In this document: in pieces, positions 48,953 to 56,978 of the stretch
Layout of the letters: the number at the start of each line of letters is the position of its first letter
Position numbering within the stretch: position 1 is the first letter of the stretch
Source: Nocardioides sp. T2.26MG-1
GTDB lineage: Bacteria > Actinomycetota > Actinomycetes > Propionibacteriales > Nocardioidaceae
Assembly (NCBI RefSeq): GCF_950101795.1
Contig: NZ_CATNLZ010000033.1
Span: forward strand, 1 to 60,914
DNA length: 60,914 bases
Reading direction: 5' to 3'
Program-made: the position numbers and the translations under genes
The notes under the pieces: generated by a model
Databases searched by the model: none
Told to the model about the DNA's origin: nothing
The model's input: the letters and a program-made list of their open reading frames with translations, nothing else

Positions 48953-50875
48953 TCAGGCCTGTCTGCGGCGCCAGAGCAGCAGCGCCCCCACCAGGGCCAC
49001 GACACCGAGCACCCCGGCGCCGACGCCCAGCATCGTGGCCGACCCGTCGGAGTCGTCGTCCGAGCCCGCCACCGGCGTTGCGTCGGTGTCGTCCGGCGCG
49101 GAGGACTCGGAGGCGTCCGGGCTCGTCGTCACCTCGCCCTCCGTGGTGCCGTCGGCGACGGTCCAGGTGGCGCCGCCGGCGTACGTCGGCGCCTGCGCCG
49201 CATCCCCGACGACCTCGACGTCGATCGTGAACGGGAGCTCGACGGTGTAGTCCTCCTTCTGCACGCTGACCCCGAGGTAGTAGTCGCCCGAGGTGGTGAA
49301 GTCACCGCCACCGTTGAGCTTGAAGCCGCTCAGGTCCGTCAGCTCCCTGCTGACGGGCGGTGTCGCCGTCAGCAGGCGGACGGCGTCGGGCTTGCCGACG
49401 AACGTCGCCCCCGACGGATGGCCCAGCTGCCCGCCCATCGGGTCGTAAAGCGCGATGTGGACGCCAGGGGGGAAGCGCCCGAAGAGCCCGGCGGTCGCGC
49501 CCTTCGCCTTCGGGAACTCCACGCCGATCTTGGCCGCCTGCCCGAACTCGAGGGGCAGGCGGTAGAGCAGGGACTCGCCGGGCACGACCGTGCTGGACCA
49601 GGCGCCGGGGCCGATCGGCGTCGCGTTCGCGAAGGAGGCGCCGCCCTGCACCCCCTGGGCCGCGCCGCTCACCTGCGGCGGGGTGACGTCGACCTGGCCG
49701 GCGGTCGGGGCGGTGAACCCGACGTCCTCGACCGGGGGCTCCTCGGTCAGGCGGAGCCCGAACGGCACCTTGGCGGTGGTGCCCTGGCTGCGTGTGACCG
49801 TGACCCTGTAGTCACCAGGCTGGTCGCAGCCCTCGGCGAGCGTCGCCCCACCCTCGGCCCCCGCGATCGCCTCGACGCCGGTGATCTCACGCACGTCGAG
49901 GGTGCGAGTCGTCAACCCGTAGCCGCAGCGCCCGTCGGGACCGAAGATCTCGATGGTCAGCCCGTCGACGTACCCGCGCTCGCCCTGGGTGAGCGCCGAT
50001 GCCCGGAGGGTGGTGCCGGCCGTGGTGCGCGTGAACACGTAGCTCTTCGACGCGTTGTTCGGTCCGAGGGTGTCGATGTACTCCCCCACCGTCACCGGGG
50101 TGGGCGAGGTCTCGGGGCCGCCGACGATCGGCTGGCCGGTCAGCGTGAAGGGCCGGATCGCGCGTTCGGCGACTCTCGTCAGCCGGCTCTCGATGTCGGC
50201 TGCGTCGTTGGCGTCGTAGTAGGTGCCGTTGCCGTTCTCGGCGATGCACTGCAGCTGCCGGCGCGCGTCGCCGGAGACCGAGAGGCCGACCACGTCGATC
50301 TGCAGGTCGATGCCGTTGCCCTGCAGCTGTCCCGCGACCTTGCACGGATCGGGGTCGCAGGTCGACTCGCCGTCGGAGACGAGCACGATCGATCGCGCCC
50401 CCTCATTGCCGAGATCCTTCGCGGCCTCCTCCAAGGCGTGCGGGATCGGCGTCTCGCCGTACGGCTCGTAGTCGTCGATGGCGTCCGAGAGCTGGTCGCG
50501 GTTGTCGGTGCCGGGCTCGACGACGAGCTGGGTGTCGGTGCAGGCGCCCGCATCCTTGCGCGAGAACACCTTGGCGCCGAAGACACGCAAGCCCACCTGG
50601 GCCTCGTCAGGCAGCCCCGTCACCACGGTGTGGAGCGCCGTGCGTGCGGCCTGGATCTTGGTCTGCCCGCCGCCGGCGGGTTCGGCCATCGAACCCGATG
50701 AGTCCAGGAGCAGGATCATCCGGCCGTAGCCGTCGTCCTCGGCCGAGGCGAGGGCGCCGGTGGCGCCGACGGACCCGGCGGAGGCACCCTGGGCGGGCGT
50801 CGTCGCGACGATGGCCCCGGTGCACGTGGCGACCACGAGCACGGCCAGGGTGATCAGGTGGCGGCGGATCTGCAT
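48953..50875 (-). CDS. von Willebrand factor A domain protein, membrane anchored
   Basis: 640 residues. Signal peptide (HLITLAVLVVATCTGAIVAT), VWA domain from about 50 with MIDAS DSSGSMA (58-64) and VLVSDGESTC, then about 350 residues of beta-rich external domain, an acidic Ser/Asp-rich stalk (SDDDSDGS) and a C-terminal anchor helix with an RRRQA tail. Like bacterial surface adhesins or CoxE/TerY-unrelated VWA receptors; ligand unknown. ATG at 50875 after GGAAGGACGAG. Its promoter carries an operator shared with the divergent XRE gene. Confidence 0.9.
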   Translation of the reverse strand: MQIRRHLITLAVLVVATCTGAIVATTPAQGASAGSVGATGALASAEDDGYGRMILLLDSSGSMAEPAGGGQTKIQAARTALHTVVTGLPDEAQVGLRVFGAKVFSRKDAGACTDTQLVVEPGTDNRDQLSDAIDDYEPYGETPIPHALEEAAKDLGNEGARSIVLVSDGESTCDPDPCKVAGQLQGNGIDLQIDVVGLSVSGDARRQLQCIAENGNGTYYDANDAADIESRLTRVAERAIRPFTLTGQPIVGGPETSPTPVTVGEYIDTLGPNNASKSYVFTRTTAGTTLRASALTQGERGYVDGLTIEIFGPDGRCGYGLTTRTLDVREITGVEAIAGAEGGATLAEGCDQPGDYRVTVTRSQGTTAKVPFGLRLTEEPPVEDVGFTAPTAGQVDVTPPQVSGAAQGVQGGASFANATPIGPGAWSSTVVPGESLLYRLPLEFGQAAKIGVEFPKAKGATAGLFGRFPPGVHIALYDPMGGQLGHPSGATFVGKPDAVRLLTATPPVSRELTDLSGFKLNGGGDFTTSGDYYLGVSVQKEDYTVELPFTIDVEVVGDAAQAPTYAGGATWTVADGTTEGEVTTSPDASESSAPDDTDATPVAGSDDDSDGSATMLGVGAGVLGVVALVGALLLWRRRQA

Positions 50876-50913
50876 GAGACTCGTCCTTCCCGGATATCGG
50901 TCGAGAGACACCT

Positions 50914-50943
50914 ACCGTAGATATTTGCAAATGCGAATGTCAA
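50914..50943 (-). promoter_or_regulatory. Promoter of VWA gene with palindromic operator in the spacer
   Basis: On the minus strand TTGACA (50943-50938), 18-base spacer, TACGGT (50919-50914). The spacer contains the perfect palindrome ATTTGCAAAT (50923-50932) followed by GCGAAT, an imperfect second dyad. This AT-rich site stands out from the surrounding GC. Confidence 0.75.
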
Positions 50944-50945
50944 CG

Positions 50946-50975
50946 TTGCTGTCGGAAACATCTCGTGCCTACCAT
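50946..50975 (+). promoter_or_regulatory. Promoter of XRE regulator gene
   Basis: TTGCTG (50946-50951), 18-base spacer, TACCAT (50970-50975), then a short leader with GAGAGGGG before the ATG at 50997. Only 2 bases separate its -35 from that of the divergent VWA promoter. Confidence 0.6.
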
Positions 50976-50996
50976 GGCCCCGGAGAGGGGCAACGC

Positions 50997-51512
50997 ATGA
51001 CTTCGGAGCCACCCGAGACGGACAAGATCGCCGTACAGCGTCGTCTGTACGGCGAGCCGATCGGCGTCCTGGTTCGCCGGGTCACGACGGGCCTGGAGCT
51101 GAGCCAGGCTCGGGTCGCCGAGGTGCTCGGCGTGAGCCCGCCGATGCTGTCGCAGCTGGTGAGTGGCCACCGGGTCAAGATCGGCAACCCGCTGGCCGTG
51201 GCCCGCCTGCAGACGCTCCTCGCCCTCGTCGAGGAGGCCTCGAGCCTCCCCCGCGACGCCGTGAACCGCCGGCTCGAGGAGATCCGCGACCACCACGGGA
51301 CCCTGGCCACCGGGCAGTTCGTCCGAGGCACCGAACCGGCGTTGCTGGTACGCCGACTGCTGCGCGCGGTCGCGTCGGGCCAGGAGCTCGAGCGGGCCGC
51401 TGCGGCACTCTCCGACGTCTCCCCCGGGCTGGCCGAGGTGGTGCGGATCTACGGCACGTCGACCGAGGAGGAGGCCGGCCGGCACTACGCGAGCATCGCC
51501 CACCTGCTCTGA
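50997..51512 (+). CDS. XRE-family helix-turn-helix regulator
   Basis: 171 residues. HTH at about 38-65 (LSQARVAEVLGVSPPMLSQLVSGH), then a helical C-terminal domain of about 90 residues for dimerisation (GQELERAAAALSDVSPGLAE). ATG at 50997 after GAGAGGGG; the open frame starts inside the VWA gene region upstream. Divergent from the VWA gene, with an operator between them, so it likely represses or activates both. It ends 1 bp from the guaA stop. Confidence 0.88.
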   Translation: MTSEPPETDKIAVQRRLYGEPIGVLVRRVTTGLELSQARVAEVLGVSPPMLSQLVSGHRVKIGNPLAVARLQTLLALVEEASSLPRDAVNRRLEEIRDHHGTLATGQFVRGTEPALLVRRLLRAVASGQELERAAAALSDVSPGLAEVVRIYGTSTEEEAGRHYASIAHLL

Positions 51513-51513
51513 G

Positions 51514-53097
51514 CTACTCCCACTCGATGGTGCCTGGGGGCTTGGAGGTGATGTCGACCGTGACCCGGTTGACCTCGCGGACCTCGTTGGTGATGCGCGT
51601 CGAGATCCGCTCGAGGACGTCGTAGGGGAGCCGTGCCCAGTCGGCGGTCATGGCGTCCTCGGAGGTGACCGGGCGCAGCACGACCGGGTGGCCGTAGGTG
51701 CGCTGGTCGCCCTGGACACCGACCGAGCGGACGTCGGCGAGGAGCACGACCGGGAACTGCCAGATGTCGCGGTCGAGCCCGGCGCGGGTCAGCTCCTCGC
51801 GGGCGATCGCGTCGGCCTCGCGGAGGATGTCGAGGCGCTCGCGGGTGACCTCGCCGATGATCCGGATGCCCAGACCCGGGCCCGGGAACGGGTGGCGCCA
51901 GACGATCTCGGCCGGCAGGCCGAGCTGCTCGCCGACCAGGCGGACCTCGTCCTTGAACAGCGTGCGGAGCGGCTCGACCAGCTCGAACTCCAGGTCGTCG
52001 GGCAGGCCGCCGACGTTGTGGTGGGACTTGATGTTGGAGGTGCCCGCTCCCCCGCCGGACTCGACCACGTCGGGGTAGAGCGTGCCCTGCACGAGGAAGG
52101 CGACCTTGTCCCCCTCGCTGCCGGTGACGGTGTCGCCGAGGATCTCGGCCTCGGCCGCCTCGAAGACCCGGATGAACTCGCGGCCGATGATCTTGCGCTT
52201 CTCCTCGGGGTCGGTGACCCCGGCGAGAGCGTCGAGGAACTGCTTCTCGGCGTCGACGACCTTGAGGTCGACCCCGGTGGCCCCCACGAAGTCGCGCTCC
52301 ACCTGCTCGGTCTCGCCCTGCCGCATCAGGCCGTGGTCGACGTACACGCAGGTCAGCCGGTCGCCGATCGCGCGCTGCACGATCGCGGCGGCCACCGCGG
52401 AGTCGACGCCGCCGGACAGGCCGCAGATCGCCTGGCCGCGGTCGCCGATCTGGGCACGGATCGCCTCGATCTGCTCCTCGACGATGTTCACCATCGTCCA
52501 GGTCTGGCGGCAGTGGGCGATCTGCACCAGGAAGTGCTCGAGCACCTTCTGGCCGTGCTCCGTGTGCAGCACCTCGGGGTGCCACTGCACGCCGGCCAGC
52601 CCGCGGTCGACCGCCTCGAAGGCCGCGACCGGGGTGCTCGCCGTCGAGGCGAGCACGTCGAAGCCGGCCGGTGCGGCCGCCACCGAGTCGCCGTGGGACA
52701 TCCAGACCGTGTGGGTGCCGGGGATCTCGGCCAGCAGGGTGCCGGGTCGGCCGACCGTGACCGTCGTACGCCCGTACTCGCGGGCCCCGGTGTGGGCGAC
52801 CTCGCCGCCGAGCCCCTGGGCCATCAGCTGGAAGCCGTAGCACATGCCGAAGACCGGGGTGCCGGCCGTGAAGATCGCGGCGTCGATCGTCGGGGCGCCG
52901 GGCTCGTAGACCGAGGACGGCCCGCCGGAGAGGATGATCGCCTTCGGCTCGCGGGCCAGCATCTCGGCCACCGGCATCGTGTGCGGCACGATCTCGGAGT
53001 AGACCCGTGCCTCGCGCACCCGGCGGGCGATCAGCTGGGCGTACTGCGCCCCGAAGTCGACCACCAGGACTAGATCGTGCTCCGCCGCCGGATTCAT
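51514..53097 (-). CDS. guaA: GMP synthase (glutamine-hydrolysing)
   Basis: 527 residues; makes GMP from XMP, glutamine and ATP. Class I amidotransferase with nucleophile Cys86 (GMCYGFQ) and VQWHPEV, ATP-pyrophosphatase loop GLSGGVDS, and a C-terminal dimerisation domain ending SKPPGTIEWE, the usual end. Leaderless-type promoter. Housekeeping gene; its closeness to a choD-like gene recalls the mycobacterial guaA-guaB-choD region. Confidence 0.98.
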   Translation of the reverse strand: MNPAAEHDLVLVVDFGAQYAQLIARRVREARVYSEIVPHTMPVAEMLAREPKAIILSGGPSSVYEPGAPTIDAAIFTAGTPVFGMCYGFQLMAQGLGGEVAHTGAREYGRTTVTVGRPGTLLAEIPGTHTVWMSHGDSVAAAPAGFDVLASTASTPVAAFEAVDRGLAGVQWHPEVLHTEHGQKVLEHFLVQIAHCRQTWTMVNIVEEQIEAIRAQIGDRGQAICGLSGGVDSAVAAAIVQRAIGDRLTCVYVDHGLMRQGETEQVERDFVGATGVDLKVVDAEKQFLDALAGVTDPEEKRKIIGREFIRVFEAAEAEILGDTVTGSEGDKVAFLVQGTLYPDVVESGGGAGTSNIKSHHNVGGLPDDLEFELVEPLRTLFKDEVRLVGEQLGLPAEIVWRHPFPGPGLGIRIIGEVTRERLDILREADAIAREELTRAGLDRDIWQFPVVLLADVRSVGVQGDQRTYGHPVVLRPVTSEDAMTADWARLPYDVLERISTRITNEVREVNRVTVDITSKPPGTIEWE

Positions 53098-53104
53098 GCG
53101 GCAC

Positions 53105-53110
53105 AGCCTA
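53105..53110 (-). promoter_or_regulatory. -10 box TAGGCT, leaderless-type promoter of guaA
   Basis: TAGGCT on the minus strand plus seven bases (gtgccgc) reaches the guaA ATG at 53097. No ribosome site in between. Confidence 0.5.
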
Positions 53111-53153
53111 TCGATCCGATCGGGGGCCGGGTCTCATGCTCCACTACGGGGCT

Positions 53154-53217
53154 GGGTTTCGAGACGGCCCTGAACGCCCCGTCGCTTCGCTCCGGCCGGT
53201 TCGGCCTCCTCAACCTC
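53154..53217 (+). repeat. Palindromic repeat, diverged copy E
   Basis: GGGTTTCGAGACGGCCCTGA at one end and CCTCCTCAACC at the other, with GTCGCTTCGCTCCGGCC inside. A degraded and expanded relative of the intergenic repeat family, in the 422-base gap between guaA and the ChoD-like gene. Confidence 0.5.
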
Positions 53218-53273
53218 CTCGCTGCTTCTTCGGCCCGGTTCGCAGGCTCACCGCCCCGAAGGCTCGGACAACC

Positions 53274-53322
53274 CGTTTCGGCGACGCCGGGTGCGGCTTC
53301 GCCGCACCCGGCTGCCGAAACG
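53274..53322 (+). terminator. Long two-part hairpin in guaA-choD gap
   Basis: Outer arms CGTTTCGGC (53274-53282) and GCCGAAACG (53314-53322); inner arms GCCGGGTGCGG (53286-53296) and CCGCACCCGGC (53302-53312) with loop CTTCG. Twenty base pairs in total. Either a terminator for the strand reading in or part of a structured RNA. Confidence 0.55.
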
Positions 53323-53325
53323 CAT

Positions 53326-53363
53326 CAGGGCCCGGCCGGGGAGGGAGGGATGGCCGGGCCCTG
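53326..53363 (+). other. 12-bp hairpin with purine loop GGGGAGGGAGGGAT
   Basis: Perfect arms CAGGGCCCGGCC (53326-53337) and GGCCGGGCCCTG (53352-53363). The 14-base loop is G-rich and could form stacked G tracts on this strand. A weaker hairpin with a similar loop (GGTGGGAGGGAGCG) follows at 53401-53435 (GACCCGG/CCGGGTC). No gene is seen from 53098 to 53519. Confidence 0.5.
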
Positions 53364-53519
53364 ACCGTCCACGCATCTGCTGGACAGAGCCTGGACATGG
53401 GACCCGGCGGTGGGAGGGAGCGTTATTACCGGGTCCGCTGGCTCAACGACGCGTCCCGACCCGGGTCACGGGCCATGCACAGGTAATTTGTCCCGAGCCC
53501 GTCCGGTTAGCCTCTCGGC

Positions 53520-55247
53520 TCAGGAAACGCCGACGATCGGCAGCCGCAGCGCGCCGGGAGCGTCGTCCGGGACCACCGGCGCGGACGGCTGGACCGGCTC
53601 GATCCGGCGGTACGGCGAGCCCAGGGGCGGGCGCGGGTCGGCCTGGCCCTTGTTGGGCCAGAACGACATCGCGCGCTCGGCCTGGGCGGTGATCGTCAGC
53701 GACGGGTTCACGCCGAGGTTGGCCGAGATCGCGGACCCGTCCGCGATGTGCAGGCCAGGGTGGCCGTAGACCCGCTGGTAGGGGTCCACGACCCCGGTCT
53801 CCCGGGAGTCCCCGATCGCGCAGCCGCCGAGGAAGTGCGCGGTGAGCGGCTTGTTGAACGCGTCGCCGACGGCGCTGCCCGCGAAGCCTCCGGTCATCTT
53901 GGCCATCATCCGGATCGCCTCGTTGCCGGCCGGGATCCAGGTCGGGTTGGGCACGCCGTGGCCCTGCTTGGAGGTGACGTAGCGCTTGCGGGTGCCCGGG
54001 ATCCGCTTGGTGTACAGCGTGATGGAGTTGTCGAGGCTCTGCATCACCAGCGCGATGATCGTGCGCTCGGACCAGTGCTTCATGTCGTAGAGGTTGCGGA
54101 CCTCCTTGCGCTGCCTCCAGAGCTCCCGCAGCCAGGTGCGCCAGCGCGGCTCGTCGCCGTCGCCGTCGGTGAGCACGGACTGGAGCAGCGACATCAGGTT
54201 GCTGCCCGGGCCGTAGCGGACCGGCTCGATGTGGGTGTTGGGGTCGGGGTGGAAGCTGCTGGTGATCGAGATGCCCTGGCTGTAGTCGACCGAGAGGTCC
54301 GGCGCGATCACGCCGCCGATGGACTCGGAGTTGGTGCGCGAGAGGTAGCCGAGTCGGTCGGACAGGCCCGGCAGGTGGCCCTCGTCCTTCATCTTGTGCA
54401 GCAGCCGCTGGGTGCCGAGCGCGGACGCGGCGAACACCACCTGCTCGGCGGTCAGCACCCGCCGCACCGACGGCCGGCTGACCTTCGCCTTGGTGTAGCG
54501 GATGTGCACGTCGTACCCGCCGCCGTCGCGGGGCCGCACCCGGGTGACCGTCGTCAACGGCATCACCTTCGCGCCGTTGCGCTCGGCGAGGTAGAGGTAG
54601 TTCTTCATCAGGGTGTTCTTGGCGTTGTGGCGGCAGCCGGTCATGCAGGAGCCGCAGCCGATGCAGGTACGCCGCTCGGGGCCGACGCCGCCGAAGAACG
54701 GGTCGTCCACGGTCTGGCCCATGCCGGCGCCCGGGCCGCCGAAGAACACGCCGACCGGGGTCGGGTGGAACGTGTGGCCCACGCCCATCTCGGTCGCGAC
54801 CTTCTCCATGATGTCGTCCGACGGGGTGCGGAGCGGGTTCTCGACCACGCCGAGCATCCGCTTGGCCTGGTCGTAGTACGGCGCGAGCTCGGCGCGCCAG
54901 TCGGTGATGTGGCTCCACTGCGCGTCGGCGTAGAACGCCGGCAGCGGCTCGTAGAGGGTGTTGGCGTAGACCAGGGAGCCACCGCCGACGCCCGCGCCGG
55001 AGACGATCAGGCAGTCCTTGAGCGCGTCGATGCGCTGGATGCCGTAGCAGCCGACCTCGGGACGGAAGAGGTACCTGGAGACCTCGAACGACGTCTCGGG
55101 GAAGTCGGTGTCGTCGAAGCGGGCGCCGGCCTCGATCACGCCGACCCGGTAGCCCTTCTCGGTGAGCCGCAGCGCCGTGACGGACCCGCCGAAGCCGGAC
55201 CCCACCACCAGGACGTCGTAGTCGTACGTGCTCTCGGGCGCGCTCAT
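53520..55247 (-). CDS. choD: ChoD-like GMC oxidoreductase with ferredoxin-type Cys motif
   Basis: 575-residue FAD enzyme. Rossmann GSGFGG (17-22), AGVGGGSLVYANTLY, and C-terminal ISANLGVNPSLTITAQAERA match what I recall of mycobacterial ChoD, the putative cholesterol oxidase. A CIGCGSCMTGC motif (Cys195, 198, 201, 205) could bind an iron-sulfur cluster. Start at 55247 overlaps the aldehyde dehydrogenase stop (ATGA). Sterol oxidation is the name given to the family; the true substrate is uncertain. Confidence 0.85.
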   Translation of the reverse strand: MSAPESTYDYDVLVVGSGFGGSVTALRLTEKGYRVGVIEAGARFDDTDFPETSFEVSRYLFRPEVGCYGIQRIDALKDCLIVSGAGVGGGSLVYANTLYEPLPAFYADAQWSHITDWRAELAPYYDQAKRMLGVVENPLRTPSDDIMEKVATEMGVGHTFHPTPVGVFFGGPGAGMGQTVDDPFFGGVGPERRTCIGCGSCMTGCRHNAKNTLMKNYLYLAERNGAKVMPLTTVTRVRPRDGGGYDVHIRYTKAKVSRPSVRRVLTAEQVVFAASALGTQRLLHKMKDEGHLPGLSDRLGYLSRTNSESIGGVIAPDLSVDYSQGISITSSFHPDPNTHIEPVRYGPGSNLMSLLQSVLTDGDGDEPRWRTWLRELWRQRKEVRNLYDMKHWSERTIIALVMQSLDNSITLYTKRIPGTRKRYVTSKQGHGVPNPTWIPAGNEAIRMMAKMTGGFAGSAVGDAFNKPLTAHFLGGCAIGDSRETGVVDPYQRVYGHPGLHIADGSAISANLGVNPSLTITAQAERAMSFWPNKGQADPRPPLGSPYRRIEPVQPSAPVVPDDAPGALRLPIVGVS

Positions 55248-56875
55248 GCCCGTCCCACCTTCTTCATCAGCCGCAGGTTGGCGTTCATGACCTTGGCGTA
55301 GGTCTCGTCGGACATGCCGTAGTGCGGGGCGAACCGGACCAGCCGCTGGGTGGCGACTGCCTGGGTCTCGGTGAACCGCCGGATGCCCTCCGCGCCCTGG
55401 CGGCGGCCGGTGCCGGACTCCCGCATGCCGCCCATCGGTGCGTCGATGCTGGCGAAGGTCGCGGCGAAGGCCTCGTTGATGTTGACCGTGCCGGCCTTGA
55501 GGTGGCGGGCGATCGACCGGGCCCGGGCGCCGTCCTGGCTGTAGATCGACGCGTTGAGGCCGTACTGGCCGTCGTTGGCACGCGCCACCGCGTCGGCCTC
55601 GTCGTGGAAGCGGTAGAGCGAGACCACCGGCCCGAAGGTCTCCTTGCCGAAGCAGGCCATGTCGGGGCTGACGCCCTCGAGGATCGTCGGCTCGAAGAAG
55701 TACGGCCCCAGGTCGGGGCGCGCGCGCCCGCCGACGAGCACCCGGGCGCCCTTGGCGACCGCGTCGTCGACATGCGCGGTGACCGCGTCGAGCTGGGCCT
55801 GGGAGATCAGCGGGCCCATGTCGTTGCCCCAGTCGTGGGTCGCCCCGAGCGTCAGCGCCTGGGTGCGGGCCACGAACCGGTCCACGAACCGGTCGTAGAC
55901 CTGGTCGGCGACGAAGATCCGCTCCATCGACACGCACAGCTGTCCGGAGTTGGAGAACGACGCGCGTACGGCGCCCTCCGCGGCCTTCTCGATGTCCGCG
56001 TCGCGCAGCACCAGGAGGGGGTTCTTGCCGCCCAGCTCGAGCGAGCAGCCGACGAGCCGGTCGGCGCAGCCCTTGGCGATGATCCGGCCGGTCGCGGTCG
56101 AGCCGGTGAAGCAGACGTAGTCGGCGCGCTCGACGATCGCGGTGCCGATCTCGGAGCCGGGTCCGGCGACGACCAGCCACAGGTCGCTCGGCAGCCCGGC
56201 CTCCTCGAGCAGCCGCGCGCCCAACAGCGCCGAGAGCATGGTCTGGGAGTCGGGCTTGATGACGACCGCGTTGCCGGCCGCCAGGGCCGCGATCCCGTCG
56301 ATGAGCGCGAGGTTGAAGGGGTAGTTCCAGGGCGCGATGATCCCGACGACGCCCTTGGGGACATGGTTGAGGTCGACCCGGGTGAGGCCCGGCACGATGC
56401 CGATCCGGCGGGAGTTGCCGACGTGCCGCTTCGCCGTACGCGCGTAGTAGCGGGCGGTCAGCGCGACGTGCAGCGGCTCGTCGAAGGCGTGCTTGCGGGC
56501 CTTGCCGCTCTCCCACACGATCAGGTCGATGATCTCCTGCTGGCGGTCGAGCACGAGGTCGTGCAGGCGCAGCAGCATCGCCGAGCGCTCCTCGAGCGGC
56601 GTGCGGGCCCAGGCGACCTGAGCCTTGCGGGCCCGCGCGAACGCCGTCTCGACGTCGGCCGCGGTCGACTGCGGGATGTGGGCGAGGGGGGCGTCGTTGA
56701 GCGGCGAGCGCACCTCGGCCGTCCGGCCCGAGGTCGCGACCAGGCGCCGGGTCAGGACCGCGACGTCGTCAGGCTCGAGGGCGTAGGACGCCGTCGGGTC
56801 GTGCTCGGGGTCGAACGGTCCCTCGACGACGGGACCTCCCGGAGTGTTGTCGGGAGAGGGGCTCTGCGCGCTCAT
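55244..56875 (-). CDS. gabD2: Succinic-semialdehyde dehydrogenase (GabD2-like)
   Basis: 543-residue NAD(P)-dependent aldehyde dehydrogenase. Seen: IIAPWNYPFN, ELGGKNPLLV (catalytic Glu), FSNSGQLCVSMERIFV (nucleophile Cys) and GKETFGPVVSLYRF. The longer N-terminus and C-terminal tail are typical of the actinobacterial GabD2 group. Leaderless-type promoter at 56883. Coupled to choD. The in vivo aldehyde could be other than succinic semialdehyde, perhaps a product of the paired oxidoreductase. Confidence 0.88.
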   Translation of the reverse strand: MSAQSPSPDNTPGGPVVEGPFDPEHDPTASYALEPDDVAVLTRRLVATSGRTAEVRSPLNDAPLAHIPQSTAADVETAFARARKAQVAWARTPLEERSAMLLRLHDLVLDRQQEIIDLIVWESGKARKHAFDEPLHVALTARYYARTAKRHVGNSRRIGIVPGLTRVDLNHVPKGVVGIIAPWNYPFNLALIDGIAALAAGNAVVIKPDSQTMLSALLGARLLEEAGLPSDLWLVVAGPGSEIGTAIVERADYVCFTGSTATGRIIAKGCADRLVGCSLELGGKNPLLVLRDADIEKAAEGAVRASFSNSGQLCVSMERIFVADQVYDRFVDRFVARTQALTLGATHDWGNDMGPLISQAQLDAVTAHVDDAVAKGARVLVGGRARPDLGPYFFEPTILEGVSPDMACFGKETFGPVVSLYRFHDEADAVARANDGQYGLNASIYSQDGARARSIARHLKAGTVNINEAFAATFASIDAPMGGMRESGTGRRQGAEGIRRFTETQAVATQRLVRFAPHYGMSDETYAKVMNANLRLMKKVGRA

Positions 56876-56882
56876 AGGGGGG

Positions 56883-56888
56883 AGGGTA
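56883..56888 (-). promoter_or_regulatory. -10 box TACCCT, leaderless-type promoter of gabD2-choD
   Basis: TACCCT on the minus strand plus seven bases reaches the ATG at 56875. Just upstream is a dyad CTACC-cttc-GGTAG (56909-56922) in the -35 region, a possible operator. Confidence 0.5.
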
Positions 56889-56935
56889 TGTGACGGGGGT
56901 CTCTGAAACTACCCTTCGGTAGCGTCGAGTGGGTT

Positions 56936-56960
56936 TTGACACAATGCGTCCGGATGTCAA
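56936..56960 (+). promoter_or_regulatory. TTGACA/TGTCAA inverted repeat
   Basis: TTGACA (56936-56941) and TGTCAA (56955-56960) separated by 13 bases, in the gap between the two aldehyde dehydrogenase genes. Each arm reads as a consensus -35 box on one strand, but no good -10 box is at normal distance; an operator is equally likely. Confidence 0.3.
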
Positions 56961-56978
56961 GACGCTCGCGAGCCGCCC

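Noticed and set aside
53007..53486. Plus-strand ORFs in the guaA-choD gap
   Set aside because: Arg/Pro-rich frames crossing hairpins and repeats, with no ribosome sites or domains.
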